Shown here: piece by piece, positions 8,547-16,932 of the stretch
Numbering within the stretch: the stretch's first letter is position 1
Layout of the letters: each line of letters begins with the position of its first letter
Origin: Pseudonocardia sp. ICBG1293
GTDB lineage: Bacteria > Actinomycetota > Actinomycetes > Mycobacteriales > Pseudonocardiaceae
Length of the DNA stretch: 64,000 nucleotides
Direction of reading: 5' to 3'
Assembly: GCF_020131355.1 (NCBI RefSeq)
Contig: NZ_JAHLEL010000057.1
Coordinates: 62,001 to 126,000, forward strand
Notes under the pieces: model-generated
Database searches by the model: none
What the model was told of the DNA's origin: nothing
The model's input: only the letters and a program-made list of their open reading frames with translations
Translations under genes and position numbers: made by a program

Positions 8547-9995
8547 GTGGAGGACGAGCACGACGTCGTGGTCGTCGGCGCGGGGGTCGCCGGGCTGTAC
8601 GCGCTGCACCTGCTGCGCCGGCGTGGTCTGCGGGTCACCTGTGTCGACGTCGCACCCGAGCTCGGCGGTGTCTGGCACCACCAGCGGTTCCCCGGGGCCC
8701 GTATCGACACCGAGGGCCCCGCCTACCAGTACCTGTTCTCCGAGGAGCTCTACCGCGACTGGGGCTGGAGCGAGCGCTTCCCCGCCGGGTACGAGGTGCT
8801 CCGCTGGCTGCGCTTCGTCGCCGACCGGCTCGGTCTGCACCGTGACCTACGACTGTCCACACCGGTCACCGGTGCCCGCTGGGACGGCGGCCGGTGGCGG
8901 GTCCGGACCGGCCACGGCATCCTGTCGGCCCGGTTCCTGCTGCGCTGCACGGGTGCGTTCACCGCGCCCCGCACCGACCCCGTCCCCGGCCGGTCGGACT
9001 TCGCGGGTCCGGTCGTCCACACCGGAGCATGGCCCGCCCGCGGACCCGGTCTCGACGGGTTGCGGGTCGGCGTGCTCGGGTGCGGGCCGAGTGCGGTCCA
9101 GCTGGTCCCGGCGCTGGTCGGACGGGTAGGCCGGCTCACCGTCCTGGCCCGGACGCCGCGATACGTACTGCCCGCGGCCAACCCGATGTACGGCTGGCCG
9201 GAACGCGCGGCCTACCGCGACCGGCTGCCCGCGATGCGCGAGGCGGTCCGGACGACCCCCTCCGGCACCGGGCACTCATTTGTCCACAAAGGACTCCACA
9301 GCCTGGGGAGCGCGTACGACGGGGACCCGCTCGCGCTGCACCCGGCCCGGCTCCCCGGCCTCGCGGCCGACCCGGAGCTGCGGGCCGCGGTGGGCGCCGT
9401 CGTCCGCGACCGGATGCGGGCCCGGCTGGCCGACGGCCGTCTCGCGGCCGCGCTGGTGCCGGACGGCGACGACTACGGCCTCCGACCCGTCGCGACCGAC
9501 CAGGGCTGGCTGGAGAGCTTCCACCGCGACGACGTCGAGGTGGTCCCCGTCGGGCGGAACCCGGTCGTGCGGATCCGGCGGGACGGGGTCGAGCTGGCCG
9601 ACGGGACCGTCGTCGGGCTGGACGCGATGGTGCTGGCCACCGGCTTCGACCCGTCCGCGACCCGGGCCGGGATCGAGGTCGTCGGCCGCGGCGGACGGCC
9701 GCTCGGCACCGGCGCGGGCCTGCTCGGGATGGTGCACCCCGGCTTCCCGAACCTGTTCACCCCGCTCGCGCCGACCCTCGGGTACGGCAACGACGCGGCC
9801 TGCCTGCAGGCCCAGGTCGAGTGGGTCGACCGGGCCGTCGGTGACCTCGACGCCGACGGCCTGTCCACGATCGAGGCCGTGACGGCGCCGGCGGAGCCGG
9901 TCCCGCCGTACGCGGTGCCCGGCGGGGTCGCCGGAGTGGCCCGTGCCTGCGACGACGAGGCCGCCGCGGGCTACCCGTCGTTCGAGCGGCGCTGA
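8547..9995 (+). CDS. flavin-dependent monooxygenase of Baeyer-Villiger type
   Basis: A 482-residue class B flavoprotein. The FAD-binding Rossmann motif is at the N-terminus (VVVVGAGVAGLYA), followed by GGVWHHQRFPGARIDTE. The stretch FAGPVVHTGAWP fits the Baeyer-Villiger fingerprint FxGxxxHxxxW[P/D]. A second Rossmann motif for NADPH (GVLGCGPSAVQLVP) and the ATGF motif near the C-terminus complete the pattern. The enzyme should insert oxygen next to a carbonyl or oxidise a heteroatom; the substrate is unknown. The GTG at 8547 is chosen because it places the FAD motif at the usual distance; a GTG 30 bp upstream is an alternative. Its 3' end overlaps the STAS gene on the other strand by 25 bp. 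Confidence 0.9.
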   Translation: MEDEHDVVVVGAGVAGLYALHLLRRRGLRVTCVDVAPELGGVWHHQRFPGARIDTEGPAYQYLFSEELYRDWGWSERFPAGYEVLRWLRFVADRLGLHRDLRLSTPVTGARWDGGRWRVRTGHGILSARFLLRCTGAFTAPRTDPVPGRSDFAGPVVHTGAWPARGPGLDGLRVGVLGCGPSAVQLVPALVGRVGRLTVLARTPRYVLPAANPMYGWPERAAYRDRLPAMREAVRTTPSGTGHSFVHKGLHSLGSAYDGDPLALHPARLPGLAADPELRAAVGAVVRDRMRARLADGRLAAALVPDGDDYGLRPVATDQGWLESFHRDDVEVVPVGRNPVVRIRRDGVELADGTVVGLDAMVLATGFDPSATRAGIEVVGRGGRPLGTGAGLLGMVHPGFPNLFTPLAPTLGYGNDAACLQAQVEWVDRAVGDLDADGLSTIEAVTAPAEPVPPYAVPGGVAGVARACDDEAAAGYPSFERR

Positions 9996-10435
9996 CCGTC
10001 GAGCCGGACGTCCGGGTCCGGCACGCCGAACAGCATCGTCCGCGACGGGACGGGCTCGTCGGGAATCCGGTCCACCACGTCGAACAGGTCCATCGCGCCG
10101 GTCACCTGCAGCGCACGGCGTGCCGCGCGGCTCGACCCGCAGTGGACGCGGAGCCGCTTGCCCTCGGCGCCGAGCATGTCCCGCGACTGCAGCAGCGAGT
10201 TCAGTCCGGCCGTCCCCAGGAAGTCCACCCGGGTCAGGTCGAGGATGAGCTCCGAGCCCGCCTCGGACCAGATGCCCATCTCGACCCACAGGTCGGGGGA
10301 GGTCTCGTCGTCGATCGCGCCGATCGCGTGCAGCACGGTGGCGCCCGCCGGGTGGCTGGACTGCTCGAAGCGCAACGTCGGTCCGGGAACTGCGGCCTGC
10401 GCGGCATCCGGAGCGGAGCGGTCGTCGTCCGCCAT
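9971..10435 (-). CDS. STAS-domain protein (anti-sigma factor antagonist-like)
   Basis: A 154-residue protein with a STAS domain at about residues 20-120. The normally phosphorylated loop reads DFLGTAGL: Thr75 stands where SpoIIAA and RsbV have the phosphoserine, and the preceding Asp is Gly, a variation common in actinobacterial STAS proteins. A short charged tail follows the domain. It probably works in a partner-switching pathway with an RsbW-like ATPase such as the C-terminal domain of the protein at 5546. Start: ATG preceded by AAAGGGG. The last 25 bp overlap the convergent monooxygenase gene. Confidence 0.88.
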   Translation of the reverse strand: MADDDRSAPDAAQAAVPGPTLRFEQSSHPAGATVLHAIGAIDDETSPDLWVEMGIWSEAGSELILDLTRVDFLGTAGLNSLLQSRDMLGAEGKRLRVHCGSSRAARRALQVTGAMDLFDVVDRIPDEPVPSRTMLFGVPDPDVRLDGQRRSNDG

Positions 10436-10600
10436 GGTCGGGCCCCTTTCCGCCACCGGGATCTCCGGGACGTCCGACCAGCATTGCAGCGGGTGGCCGT
10501 GACCGCATGTGCTGATCGGCGGCCCCGTGGGCGCGTAGCCTTCGCACGACCGCCGACCACCCGCGGGGGTGATCCTCCCGCCGGGCCCCGAAGGACCACC

Positions 10601-11323
10601 GTGAGCGCTACGACCCTCTCCGCCACCGCGATCGCCGGGATGATCGACCACGCGATCCTCAAGCCCGAGCTGACCCGCGCCGAGGTCGACGCCCAGCTCG
10701 ACGTCGCCGCCCGCTACGGCATCTTCAGCGTGTGCGTGCGCCCGTCCGACGTCGCGCACGCGGTCGCCCGGCTCGCGGGGACCGGCGTCGCCGTCGGCAC
10801 CGTGATCGGGTTCCCGCACGGCACGACCAGCACCGCGGCCAAGGTCGCCGAGGTGCGGCAGGCGATCGCCGACGGTGCCGCCGAGCTGGACATGGTGCTG
10901 AACATCGGCCGGCTGCGCAGCGGACTGACCGACGACGTCCGGGACGACGTCCGAGCCGTGGTCGAGGCCGCGGACGGGCGGGTCGTGAAGGTGATCCTGG
11001 AGACCGCGCTGCTCTCCGACGACGACGTGGTCGCGGGCTGCCGGGCGGCCGAGGCGGCCGGCGCGGCCTTCGTGAAGACCTCCACCGGGTTCGCCGGCGG
11101 CGGTGCGACCCCCGAGCACGTCGCGCTCATGCGCGCCACGGTCGGGTCGCAGGTTCAGGTCAAGGCCTCGGGCGGGGTCCGGGACCTGGACACCGTCCTG
11201 GCCTTCCACGCCGCGGGTGTCACCCGCTTCGGCACCAGCGGAACCGCCACCATCCTCGACGACGCCGCGGCCCGCGACGCCGGTGGCGCGGCGGCGGCCC
11301 GGGTGGACGACGCGTCGTACTGA
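10601..11323 (+). CDS. deoC: deoxyribose-phosphate aldolase
   Basis: A 240-residue class I aldolase cleaving 2-deoxyribose 5-phosphate to glyceraldehyde 3-phosphate and acetaldehyde in deoxynucleoside breakdown. The Schiff-base lysine is Lys159 in FVKTSTGFAGGGAT. The second conserved lysine is in QVKASGGVRD, and the catalytic aspartate lies in AAELDMVLNIGRL. The GTG start has AAGGACC 4-10 nt upstream. Length matches the short bacterial DeoC form. No other nucleoside genes are adjacent; the neighbours are a STAS gene upstream (divergent) and the decapeptide-repeat gene 82 bp downstream, possibly co-transcribed. Confidence 0.95.
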   Translation: MSATTLSATAIAGMIDHAILKPELTRAEVDAQLDVAARYGIFSVCVRPSDVAHAVARLAGTGVAVGTVIGFPHGTTSTAAKVAEVRQAIADGAAELDMVLNIGRLRSGLTDDVRDDVRAVVEAADGRVVKVILETALLSDDDVVAGCRAAEAAGAAFVKTSTGFAGGGATPEHVALMRATVGSQVQVKASGGVRDLDTVLAFHAAGVTRFGTSGTATILDDAAARDAGGAAAARVDDASY

Positions 11324-11405
11324 GGGGTCCACCGAGGGGCACGCCGGGCCGTCCGATCTGCGAAGCTGACCCGAGCACGTTCCCGCGAGCCCCGGAGGAA
11401 GACCG

Positions 11406-13181
11406 ATGGCGACGCAGCCCCTCCCGAGCCCCTGGTCGCCCGCGGGGGTCACCGGGACACTGATCGGGGCCGCCCTCGGGACGGTCGGTGCGGCCGTCGA
11501 GGTCGGTCGCCGGCTGCCCGGGTGGCTGGCCGGGGCGCCGCGGGCGGTCGAGGCACTGCCGTCGGTCGCGGCCGACGTCGCCGCGCTCCCGCGCCGCATC
11601 GCCGGTGTCGACGCCGCGCTGACCGGCATCGCCCCGGTCCTGGACGACGTGCTCGGCCGGGTCGTGACGTTGTGGGACGACCCGGTGACCGTGGAGCGGA
11701 TCGACCGGCTGACCGCGGCCGTGGTCGAGCTGGCGGGAGCGGCCGGACCGCTGCGCGAGCTGGCCGGCGCCCGCGACGACCTGCACGAGCTCGCCGGTCT
11801 GCGGGAGGACCTGCACCACCTGGCCGGTGTCCGCGAGGACCTGCACGAGCTGGCCGCGGTGCGCGAGGACCTGCACCACCTCGCGGGCGTGCGCGAGGAC
11901 CTGCACGAGCTCGCCGGGGTCCGCGGGGACCTGCACGAGCTGGCCGCGGTACGGGGGGACCTGCACGAGCTGGCGGGGATGCGGGAGGACCTGCGGGAGC
12001 TCGCCGGGGTCCGCGGCGACCTGCACGAGCTCGCCGCTGCGGTCGGGCCGCTGCGCGAGCTCGGCGCGGCGGTGGCCTCGCTGCAGGAGCTGGCGGGCGC
12101 CGTGGGGCCGCTGTCGGAGCTGGCGGGGGCGGTGGAGGCGCTGCGGGAGCTGGGGGCCGCGGTGGGGCCGCTGTCGGAGCTGGCGGGCGCGGTCGACGCG
12201 TTGCGTGAGCTCGCCACCGCTGTCGGTCCGCTGATCGAGCTGGGCACGGCGGTGGAACCGCTGCGTGAGCTGGGTACGGCGGTGGAGCCCCTGCGTGAGC
12301 TGGGTACGGCCGTCGGACCGCTGACCGAGCTCAGTACCGCGGTCGGCCCGTTGCGCGAGCTGAGTACGGCCGTCGGTTCGCTGTCGGAGCTGGCGGGGGC
12401 CGTGGAGTCCCTGCGGGAGCTCGGCGCCGCCGTCGGGCCGTTGTCCGAGCTGGCCGCGGTGCGCGGGGACCTGCACGAGCTGGCCGGTGCCGCGGCGCCG
12501 CTGCGGGAGCTGGCCCCGGCCGCGGGCGACCTCGCCGCGCTCGCCGGTGCCGTCACCTCGTTGCAGCGCCTCGCCGACGCTGTCGCCCCGCTCCGGGAGC
12601 TCGCCGCCACCCGCGCCGACCTGGCGCAGCTCGCCGGCGCCGTCGAGCCGCTGCGGGAGCTGGCCTCGGCCCGCGAGCACCTGGAGAGCCTCACCGGTGC
12701 CGTCCCCGCGGTGCACGAGCTGGCCGCGACCCGCGCCGACCTCGCGCGGCTCGCCGAGGCGGTCGGACCGCTGCAGGAGCTTGCCCGCACCCCCGGAGAC
12801 CTCGCCGCCCTCGCGGGCGCGGTGGAACCGCTGCGGGTGCTCGCCACCGTGCGCGAGGACCTCGCCGCGCTGGCCGCAGCCACCGGCGACCAGGGCGCCG
12901 TCCGGCGGATCGCCGCGGCCGTCGCGGACGCCGACGCGGACGGGACCCCGCGACTGGCCGCGCTGGACGTCAACCTCGCGCAGGCCGCGAGCCAGCTGAC
13001 CGCCGTCGCCCCGGACCTGCGGTCGGTCGCGGCCCGGATCGACGCGCTCGACCGGCAGATCGGCGTGCTGGCCGACGCGCTCGCCCCGCTGCAGGGCACC
13101 ACCGAGCGGATCGGCCGGATCGTCGACCGGCTCCCGGACCGCACCCGGCGTCTGGTGACGCGCCCGGCCACGGAGGGCTGA
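11406..13181 (+). CDS. uncharacterised protein made of 39 decapeptide repeats
   Basis: A 591-residue protein of no recognised family. Residues 1-105 are Ala/Gly/Val-rich, with a hydrophobic stretch near residues 14-45 (TLIGAALGTVGAAVEVG) that might lie on a membrane. Residues 106-495 consist of 39 consecutive 10-residue units without a single insertion or deletion, consensus L-x-E-L-A-x-A-V-x-P or L-H-E-L-A-x-V-R-E-D. Residues 496-591 are a further helical tail. The ATG has GGAGGAAG upstream. Leucines at positions 1 and 4 and a hydrophobic residue at 7 or 8 suggest a long amphipathic helix or a stack of short helices, but the period is neither a heptad nor a hendecad. Function is unknown; a scaffold or filament role is speculative. 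Confidence 0.85.
   Translation: MATQPLPSPWSPAGVTGTLIGAALGTVGAAVEVGRRLPGWLAGAPRAVEALPSVAADVAALPRRIAGVDAALTGIAPVLDDVLGRVVTLWDDPVTVERIDRLTAAVVELAGAAGPLRELAGARDDLHELAGLREDLHHLAGVREDLHELAAVREDLHHLAGVREDLHELAGVRGDLHELAAVRGDLHELAGMREDLRELAGVRGDLHELAAAVGPLRELGAAVASLQELAGAVGPLSELAGAVEALRELGAAVGPLSELAGAVDALRELATAVGPLIELGTAVEPLRELGTAVEPLRELGTAVGPLTELSTAVGPLRELSTAVGSLSELAGAVESLRELGAAVGPLSELAAVRGDLHELAGAAAPLRELAPAAGDLAALAGAVTSLQRLADAVAPLRELAATRADLAQLAGAVEPLRELASAREHLESLTGAVPAVHELAATRADLARLAEAVGPLQELARTPGDLAALAGAVEPLRVLATVREDLAALAAATGDQGAVRRIAAAVADADADGTPRLAALDVNLAQAASQLTAVAPDLRSVAARIDALDRQIGVLADALAPLQGTTERIGRIVDRLPDRTRRLVTRPATEG
11721..12890 (+). repeat. in-frame tandem array, 39 units of exactly 30 bp
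   Basis: Every unit encodes ten residues and contains a Leu-x-x-Leu core around a GAGCT or similar hexamer, so GAGC recurs in register every 30 or 60 bases through most of the array. Two unit types alternate in blocks: LHELAGVRED-like at 11781-12020 and again near 12450, and LRELGTAVGP-like between. Units at about 12231-12320 are almost identical in DNA and use T-ending codons that are rare elsewhere in the window, which suggests recent duplication there. Confidence 0.95.
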
Positions 13182-13183
13182 CA

Positions 13184-13231
13184 GCCGTCCGGCCGATCCG
13201 GGGGTCCGCACCGGCAGGACGGCCCCGGATC
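13184..13231. terminator. nested hairpins between convergent genes
   Basis: GCCGTCC (13184-13190) pairs with GGACGGC (13217-13223), and GATCCGGGG (13195-13203) pairs with CCCCGGATC (13223-13231). The two stems overlap, so only one can form at a time. They fill the gap between the stops of the repeat protein and the TetR gene. There is no T tract. Confidence 0.45.
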
Positions 13232-13835
13232 ACTCGCGCAGGCGTTCCAGCCCGGGCCACACCAGCGCCATCAGCGTCGAGGCGAGGTCGTCGGGGTCCC
13301 CGCCGTCGCCCGCCCAGTCGGCCAGTCCCTCGGCCGCGCCCGCCAGCGCCGCCGCGACCGGGGCGGTGACCGTCGCCGGGTCCACGCCCGCGGGGACGGC
13401 CAGCTCGGCGGCCAGCAGCTGCGCCACCCGGTCGACGATGCGGTGGCGCGCCGCGTGCACCTCGTCCGCGAGTGCCCCGGTCCGGGCCTGCCGGTAGAGC
13501 ACCGACCAGCCGTCGCGATGGGTGGTCACGCTGGTGAAGAACGCCCGCAGCCCGCGGTGCAGGCGGATCTCGGCGTCGGCCGGTGCCCCGGCGGCGGCGC
13601 CGGACACGGACTCCAGCAGCCGCTCGGACTCGCGACGGATGCACCGTCGCAGCAGCTCCTCCTTCGAACCCCCGCCGTGCGTGTAGACCATCGGCTTCGA
13701 CAGCCCGGCCTCGTCGGCCACGGCGTCCATCGACGCGTCGTGGAACCCGTCCCGGGAGAACACCCGCACCGCCGCGTCGAGAACCTGCTTCTCCCGCTGT
13801 GCCGGCGGGAGCCTGCGGCGGGGTGGGAGTGCCAT
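13230..13835 (-). CDS. TetR-family transcriptional regulator
   Basis: A 201-residue regulator. The DNA-binding domain occupies about residues 10-60 (EKQVLDAAVRVFSRDGFHDASMDAVADEAGLS). The recognition-helix segment reads KPMVYTHGGGSKEELL, where the family usually has an aromatic Y-x-H/Y-F-G-S-K; the Phe is replaced by Gly-Gly, an oddity. The rest is a helical ligand domain with TetR_C-like spacing. It starts at ATG 13835 and diverges from the SCP2/acyl-CoA dehydrogenase unit with a 99-bp gap, so it probably controls that unit, perhaps sensing an acyl-CoA. Confidence 0.9.
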   Translation of the reverse strand: MALPPRRRLPPAQREKQVLDAAVRVFSRDGFHDASMDAVADEAGLSKPMVYTHGGGSKEELLRRCIRRESERLLESVSGAAAGAPADAEIRLHRGLRAFFTSVTTHRDGWSVLYRQARTGALADEVHAARHRIVDRVAQLLAAELAVPAGVDPATVTAPVAAALAGAAEGLADWAGDGGDPDDLASTLMALVWPGLERLRE

Positions 13836-13934
13836 CTCGACAGCATAGCTACTGCTGCGTAAAGTACGCCCCGTCCTGATCCGGTACGGCGAGTACCGGA
13901 CACTTGTGTGAACCACGGCGAGGTGGAACGAGCG

Positions 13935-14465
13935 ATGGCCGACACGGTCGACATCAACGAGCTGGGGCGCAGCGTCGACCCCAAGTCCCTGTCCGACGAG
14001 CAGTTGATCGCCACCCTCGGTACCGCGCTGCGCGACGGGGATCCCAAGGACGTCGATCCGTCGCCGTTCGCCCGCCTGGTGAAGAGCGCCTCCAAGCAGC
14101 AGCTCGCGACCGTCATGTCCTCCGAGGTCCGCCGGCCGGTACTGGAGGCGATCTTCGGGCGGATGAGCGAGTTCTACTCGTCGAAGGGTGCGAGCTCGAA
14201 CCGTCAGGTCGTGCACTGGCACATCAAGGACGGTTCGACGGTCGACAGCTTCCAGACCGTCCTGCAGGACGGCACCTGCACGGTCACCCACGGCACCGAC
14301 GAGGACCCCCGCACCGCACTCACGATGCCGGGCACCGAGTTCCTCAAGGTCGCGACCAACAACGCCAACCCGGTGACCCTGTTCATGACCCGCAAGCTCA
14401 AGGTCTCCGGCGACGTCGGCTTCGCGACCGCCCTGCAGAAGATGTTCCAGATCCCGTCTGCCTGA
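13935..14465 (+). CDS. SCP2 sterol-carrier-domain protein
   Basis: A 176-residue protein. An SCP2-like fold covers about residues 70-170 (VVHWHIKDGSTVDSFQTVLQDG, ALTMPGTEFLKVATNNANPV, MTRKLKVSGDVGFATALQKMF). The N-terminal 60 residues form a helical extension. These proteins bind lipids or acyl-CoA. The ATG at 13935, with GAGGTGG upstream, is preferred; a GTG at 13908 would add nine residues. An acyl-CoA dehydrogenase gene follows after 32 bp, and both probably form one transcript under the divergent TetR regulator, pointing to breakdown of a fatty or steroid-type acyl-CoA. Confidence 0.88.
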   Translation: MADTVDINELGRSVDPKSLSDEQLIATLGTALRDGDPKDVDPSPFARLVKSASKQQLATVMSSEVRRPVLEAIFGRMSEFYSSKGASSNRQVVHWHIKDGSTVDSFQTVLQDGTCTVTHGTDEDPRTALTMPGTEFLKVATNNANPVTLFMTRKLKVSGDVGFATALQKMFQIPSA

Positions 14466-14497
14466 CGAGAACCGCGACCGACCAGCGGAGAGCTGAG

Positions 14498-15706
14498 ATG
14501 ACTTCCTTCGAACTGTCCGAGGAGCACCGCGAGCTGCAGGAGTGGGTGCACGGCTTCGCCGCCGACGTCGTGCGCCCGGCCGCCGCCGAGTGGGACGAGC
14601 GCGAGGAGACCCCGTGGCCGATCCTGCAGGAGGCCGCGAAGATCGAGCTCTACAACTTCGAGACCCTCGCCTCCTTCTGGGGTGACGAGACCGGCCTGTC
14701 CATGCCGCTGGTCAACGAGGAGCTCTTCTGGGGCGACGGCGGCATCGGCATGGCGATCTTCGGCACCACCCTCGCGGTGGCCGGCATCTTCGCCTCCGGC
14801 ACGCCCGAGCAGATGGTCGAGTTCATCCCGCAGTGCTACGGCGACGCCTCGGAGCCGCAGGTCGGCGCGTTCTGCAGCTCCGAGCCCGAGGCGGGCTCGG
14901 ACGTCTCGGCGATGCGCACCCGCGCCGTCTACGACGAGGCGAAGGACGAGTGGACCCTCACCGGCCAGAAGGCGTGGGCGACGAACGGCGGGATCGCGAA
15001 CATCCACGTCGTGCAGGCCGTCGTCGACGCAGGCCTGGGGAGCAAGGGGCAGGCCGCGTTCGTCGTCCCGCCGAACACGCCCGGCCTGGAGTCCACCCGC
15101 AAGATCAAGAAGATGGGTCTGCGCGCGTCGCACACCGCGGACGTCTTCCTCGACGACGTGAAGCTCCCCGGCTCCTGCCTGCTCGGCGGTAAGGAGAAGC
15201 TCGACGAGCGGCTCGCCCGCGCCCGGTCGGGGGAGAGGTCGAAGGGCTCGGCCGCGATGCAGACCTTCGAGCTGTCCCGCCCGACGGTCGGCTCGCAGGC
15301 CATCGGCATCGCCCGGGCCGCCTACGAGTACGCCCTGGAGTACGCCAAGGACCGCGTCGCGTTCGGCAGGCCGATCATCGAGAACCAGTCGATCTCCTTC
15401 ACCCTCGCGGACATGAAGACCGAGATCGACGCCGCCCGGCTGCTCGTGCACCGGGCCGCGTGGATGGGACGCAACAACGTCCCGTTCACCGCGGGGGAGG
15501 GGTCGATGTCCAAGCTCAAGGCCGGCCGGGTCGCGGTGTGGGCCACCGAGCGCGCCATCCAGATCCTCGGCGGTGCGGGCTACTCCCGCGAGCACCCCGT
15601 GGAGCGGATGCACCGCGACTCGAAGATCTACGACATCTTCGAGGGTACCGAGCAGATCCAGCAGCTCGTGATCGCCCGCGCGATCTCGGGCAGGCACCTG
15701 GCCTGA
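14498..15706 (+). CDS. acyl-CoA dehydrogenase
   Basis: A 402-residue FAD enzyme of the acyl-CoA dehydrogenase family, catalysing alpha,beta-dehydrogenation of an acyl-CoA. Visible landmarks are the flavin-contacting FCSSEPEAGSDVSAMRTRA, the WATNGGIANIHVV strand region, the RVAFGRPIIENQSISFTLADM helix, and the C-terminal IQILGGAGYSREHPVERMHRD followed by YDIFEGTEQIQQLVIAR, where E of EGTEQ is the position of the catalytic base in most members. Start: ATG with GGAGAGCTGAG. Length is normal. The chain length or type of substrate is unknown; the SCP2 partner suggests a bulky lipid. Confidence 0.95.
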   Translation: MTSFELSEEHRELQEWVHGFAADVVRPAAAEWDEREETPWPILQEAAKIELYNFETLASFWGDETGLSMPLVNEELFWGDGGIGMAIFGTTLAVAGIFASGTPEQMVEFIPQCYGDASEPQVGAFCSSEPEAGSDVSAMRTRAVYDEAKDEWTLTGQKAWATNGGIANIHVVQAVVDAGLGSKGQAAFVVPPNTPGLESTRKIKKMGLRASHTADVFLDDVKLPGSCLLGGKEKLDERLARARSGERSKGSAAMQTFELSRPTVGSQAIGIARAAYEYALEYAKDRVAFGRPIIENQSISFTLADMKTEIDAARLLVHRAAWMGRNNVPFTAGEGSMSKLKAGRVAVWATERAIQILGGAGYSREHPVERMHRDSKIYDIFEGTEQIQQLVIARAISGRHLA

Positions 15707-15712
15707 GCCCGG

Positions 15713-15746
15713 CGGGCCGGTCCGCCGTACACCGCGGACCGGCCCG
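15713..15746 (+). terminator. 13-bp perfect stem after the acyl-CoA dehydrogenase gene
   Basis: CGGGCCGGTCCGC (15713-15725) and GCGGACCGGCCCG (15734-15746) are exact complements with an 8-nt loop, starting 7 bp after the stop. There is no long T run, as is common for actinobacterial terminators. Confidence 0.75.
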
Positions 15747-15845
15747 GCCCGGCACACACGTTTCATCGTCACTTCGACGACAACGCGTCACCGCAGGCCA
15801 TCGCCCTCGTTCACCGGTCAGGAAGATCGGTAACGGGGGGAACAC

Positions 15846-16847
15846 ATGGCACGGACGACGAGGTCCACCCTGCTCGCGCTGGCCGTCGCGGCGGCCTGCC
15901 TGACCGGCGCCGCGGGGGTGGCGGCGGCCTCCCCGGAGCGCGCGGCCGACCCCGGTCCCGCGCTCACCGCGCCCGGCCTGGACGAGAGCCTCACCTGCCA
16001 AGGCGACCCCGCCGGTTCCGCGGGTGCCCCCGTCCTGCTGGTGCCCGGGACGACGCTGGACCCGGACGTGAACTTCGACTGGAACTACGCCCGTGCCTTC
16101 GCCGGCGAGGGGCGCGCCTACTGCTGGGTGCAGCTGCCGGCGCACGCCACCGGGGACATCCAGATCGCGGCGGAGCACGTCGTCCACGCGATCCGCACCC
16201 TGCACGACGAGGCGGGCGGCCGGATCTCCGTCGTCGGGTTCAGCCAGGGCGGCATGGTCCCCCGCTGGGCGCTGAAGTACTGGCCGGACACCCGCGCCAT
16301 GGTCACCGACGTGATCGGGATCGACCCGTCGAACCACGGCACGCTCGACGCGTACCCGGTCTGCGGGCCCGGCTGCGTCCCCGCGTTCTGGCAGCAGCGG
16401 ACCGGCTCGCGGTTCCTGACGGCCCTGAACGACGGGCCGGAGACGTTCGCCGGGATCGACTACACCGTGGTCTACACGGTGACCGACGAGGTCGTCGTCC
16501 CGAACCTGCCGCCCGCGGCGAGCTCGGAGCTGCGGCGCGACGGTGCGGGCCGGGTCGCGAACGTCGCGGTCCAGTCGATCTGCCCGGTGCACGTCGCCGA
16601 GCACCTGAGCATGGGCACCACCGACCCGGTCGGGTACGCCGTCGTCGCCGACGCGCTGGACCACGACGGCCCGGCCGACACCCGCCGGATCGACCGCGCG
16701 GTCTGCCTGCGCGACGTCATGCCCGCGGTCGACCGGACGCAGCTCCCGGTGAACGAGGCACGCCTGCTGGGACAGGTCGCGACCAGCGTCGCCACCGAGC
16801 CCCGGGTGGCCGCCGAACCGCCGCTGCGGGACTACGCCCGGGGGTGA
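15846..16847 (+). CDS. secreted lipase of the Candida antarctica lipase B type
   Basis: A 333-residue alpha/beta hydrolase with a Sec signal peptide (RSTLLALAVAAACLTGAAG, cleavage near residue 28). It aligns by eye with CalB: VLLVPGT (oxyanion region), the nucleophile Ser133 in GFSQGG, FWQQRTGS, YTVTDEVV with the acid Asp, the His in CPVHVAEHLS, and the terminal DYARG. Pairs of cysteines (Cys57 and others) suggest disulfides. It should hydrolyse esters outside the cell. It starts at ATG after a GGGGGGA ribosome site and stands alone between a terminator and the folP2-type gene. Confidence 0.9.
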   Translation: MARTTRSTLLALAVAAACLTGAAGVAAASPERAADPGPALTAPGLDESLTCQGDPAGSAGAPVLLVPGTTLDPDVNFDWNYARAFAGEGRAYCWVQLPAHATGDIQIAAEHVVHAIRTLHDEAGGRISVVGFSQGGMVPRWALKYWPDTRAMVTDVIGIDPSNHGTLDAYPVCGPGCVPAFWQQRTGSRFLTALNDGPETFAGIDYTVVYTVTDEVVVPNLPPAASSELRRDGAGRVANVAVQSICPVHVAEHLSMGTTDPVGYAVVADALDHDGPADTRRIDRAVCLRDVMPAVDRTQLPVNEARLLGQVATSVATEPRVAAEPPLRDYARG

Positions 16848-16932
16848 CCGGTGGGCGTGCCCGCGGGGGCCCGGGGAGGATGGAGATCCCACCGGGTCCT
16901 GCAGCGGGCCCGGCCCGTCGTGAGGAGACCCC

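Noticed and set aside
11721..12890. Regular 30-bp periodicity that could suggest a CRISPR array
   Set aside because: The period is wholly coding, without alternating unique spacers and conserved repeats, and no cas genes are present.
9971..13171. 1066-residue minus-strand frame opposite the repeat gene
   Set aside because: Only its last 154 codons (the STAS gene) are coding; the rest is the complement of the decapeptide array and deoC.
11220..13211. 663-residue minus-strand frame opposite the repeat gene
   Set aside because: It is a mirror of the 30-bp repeats with poor codon use and no start signal.
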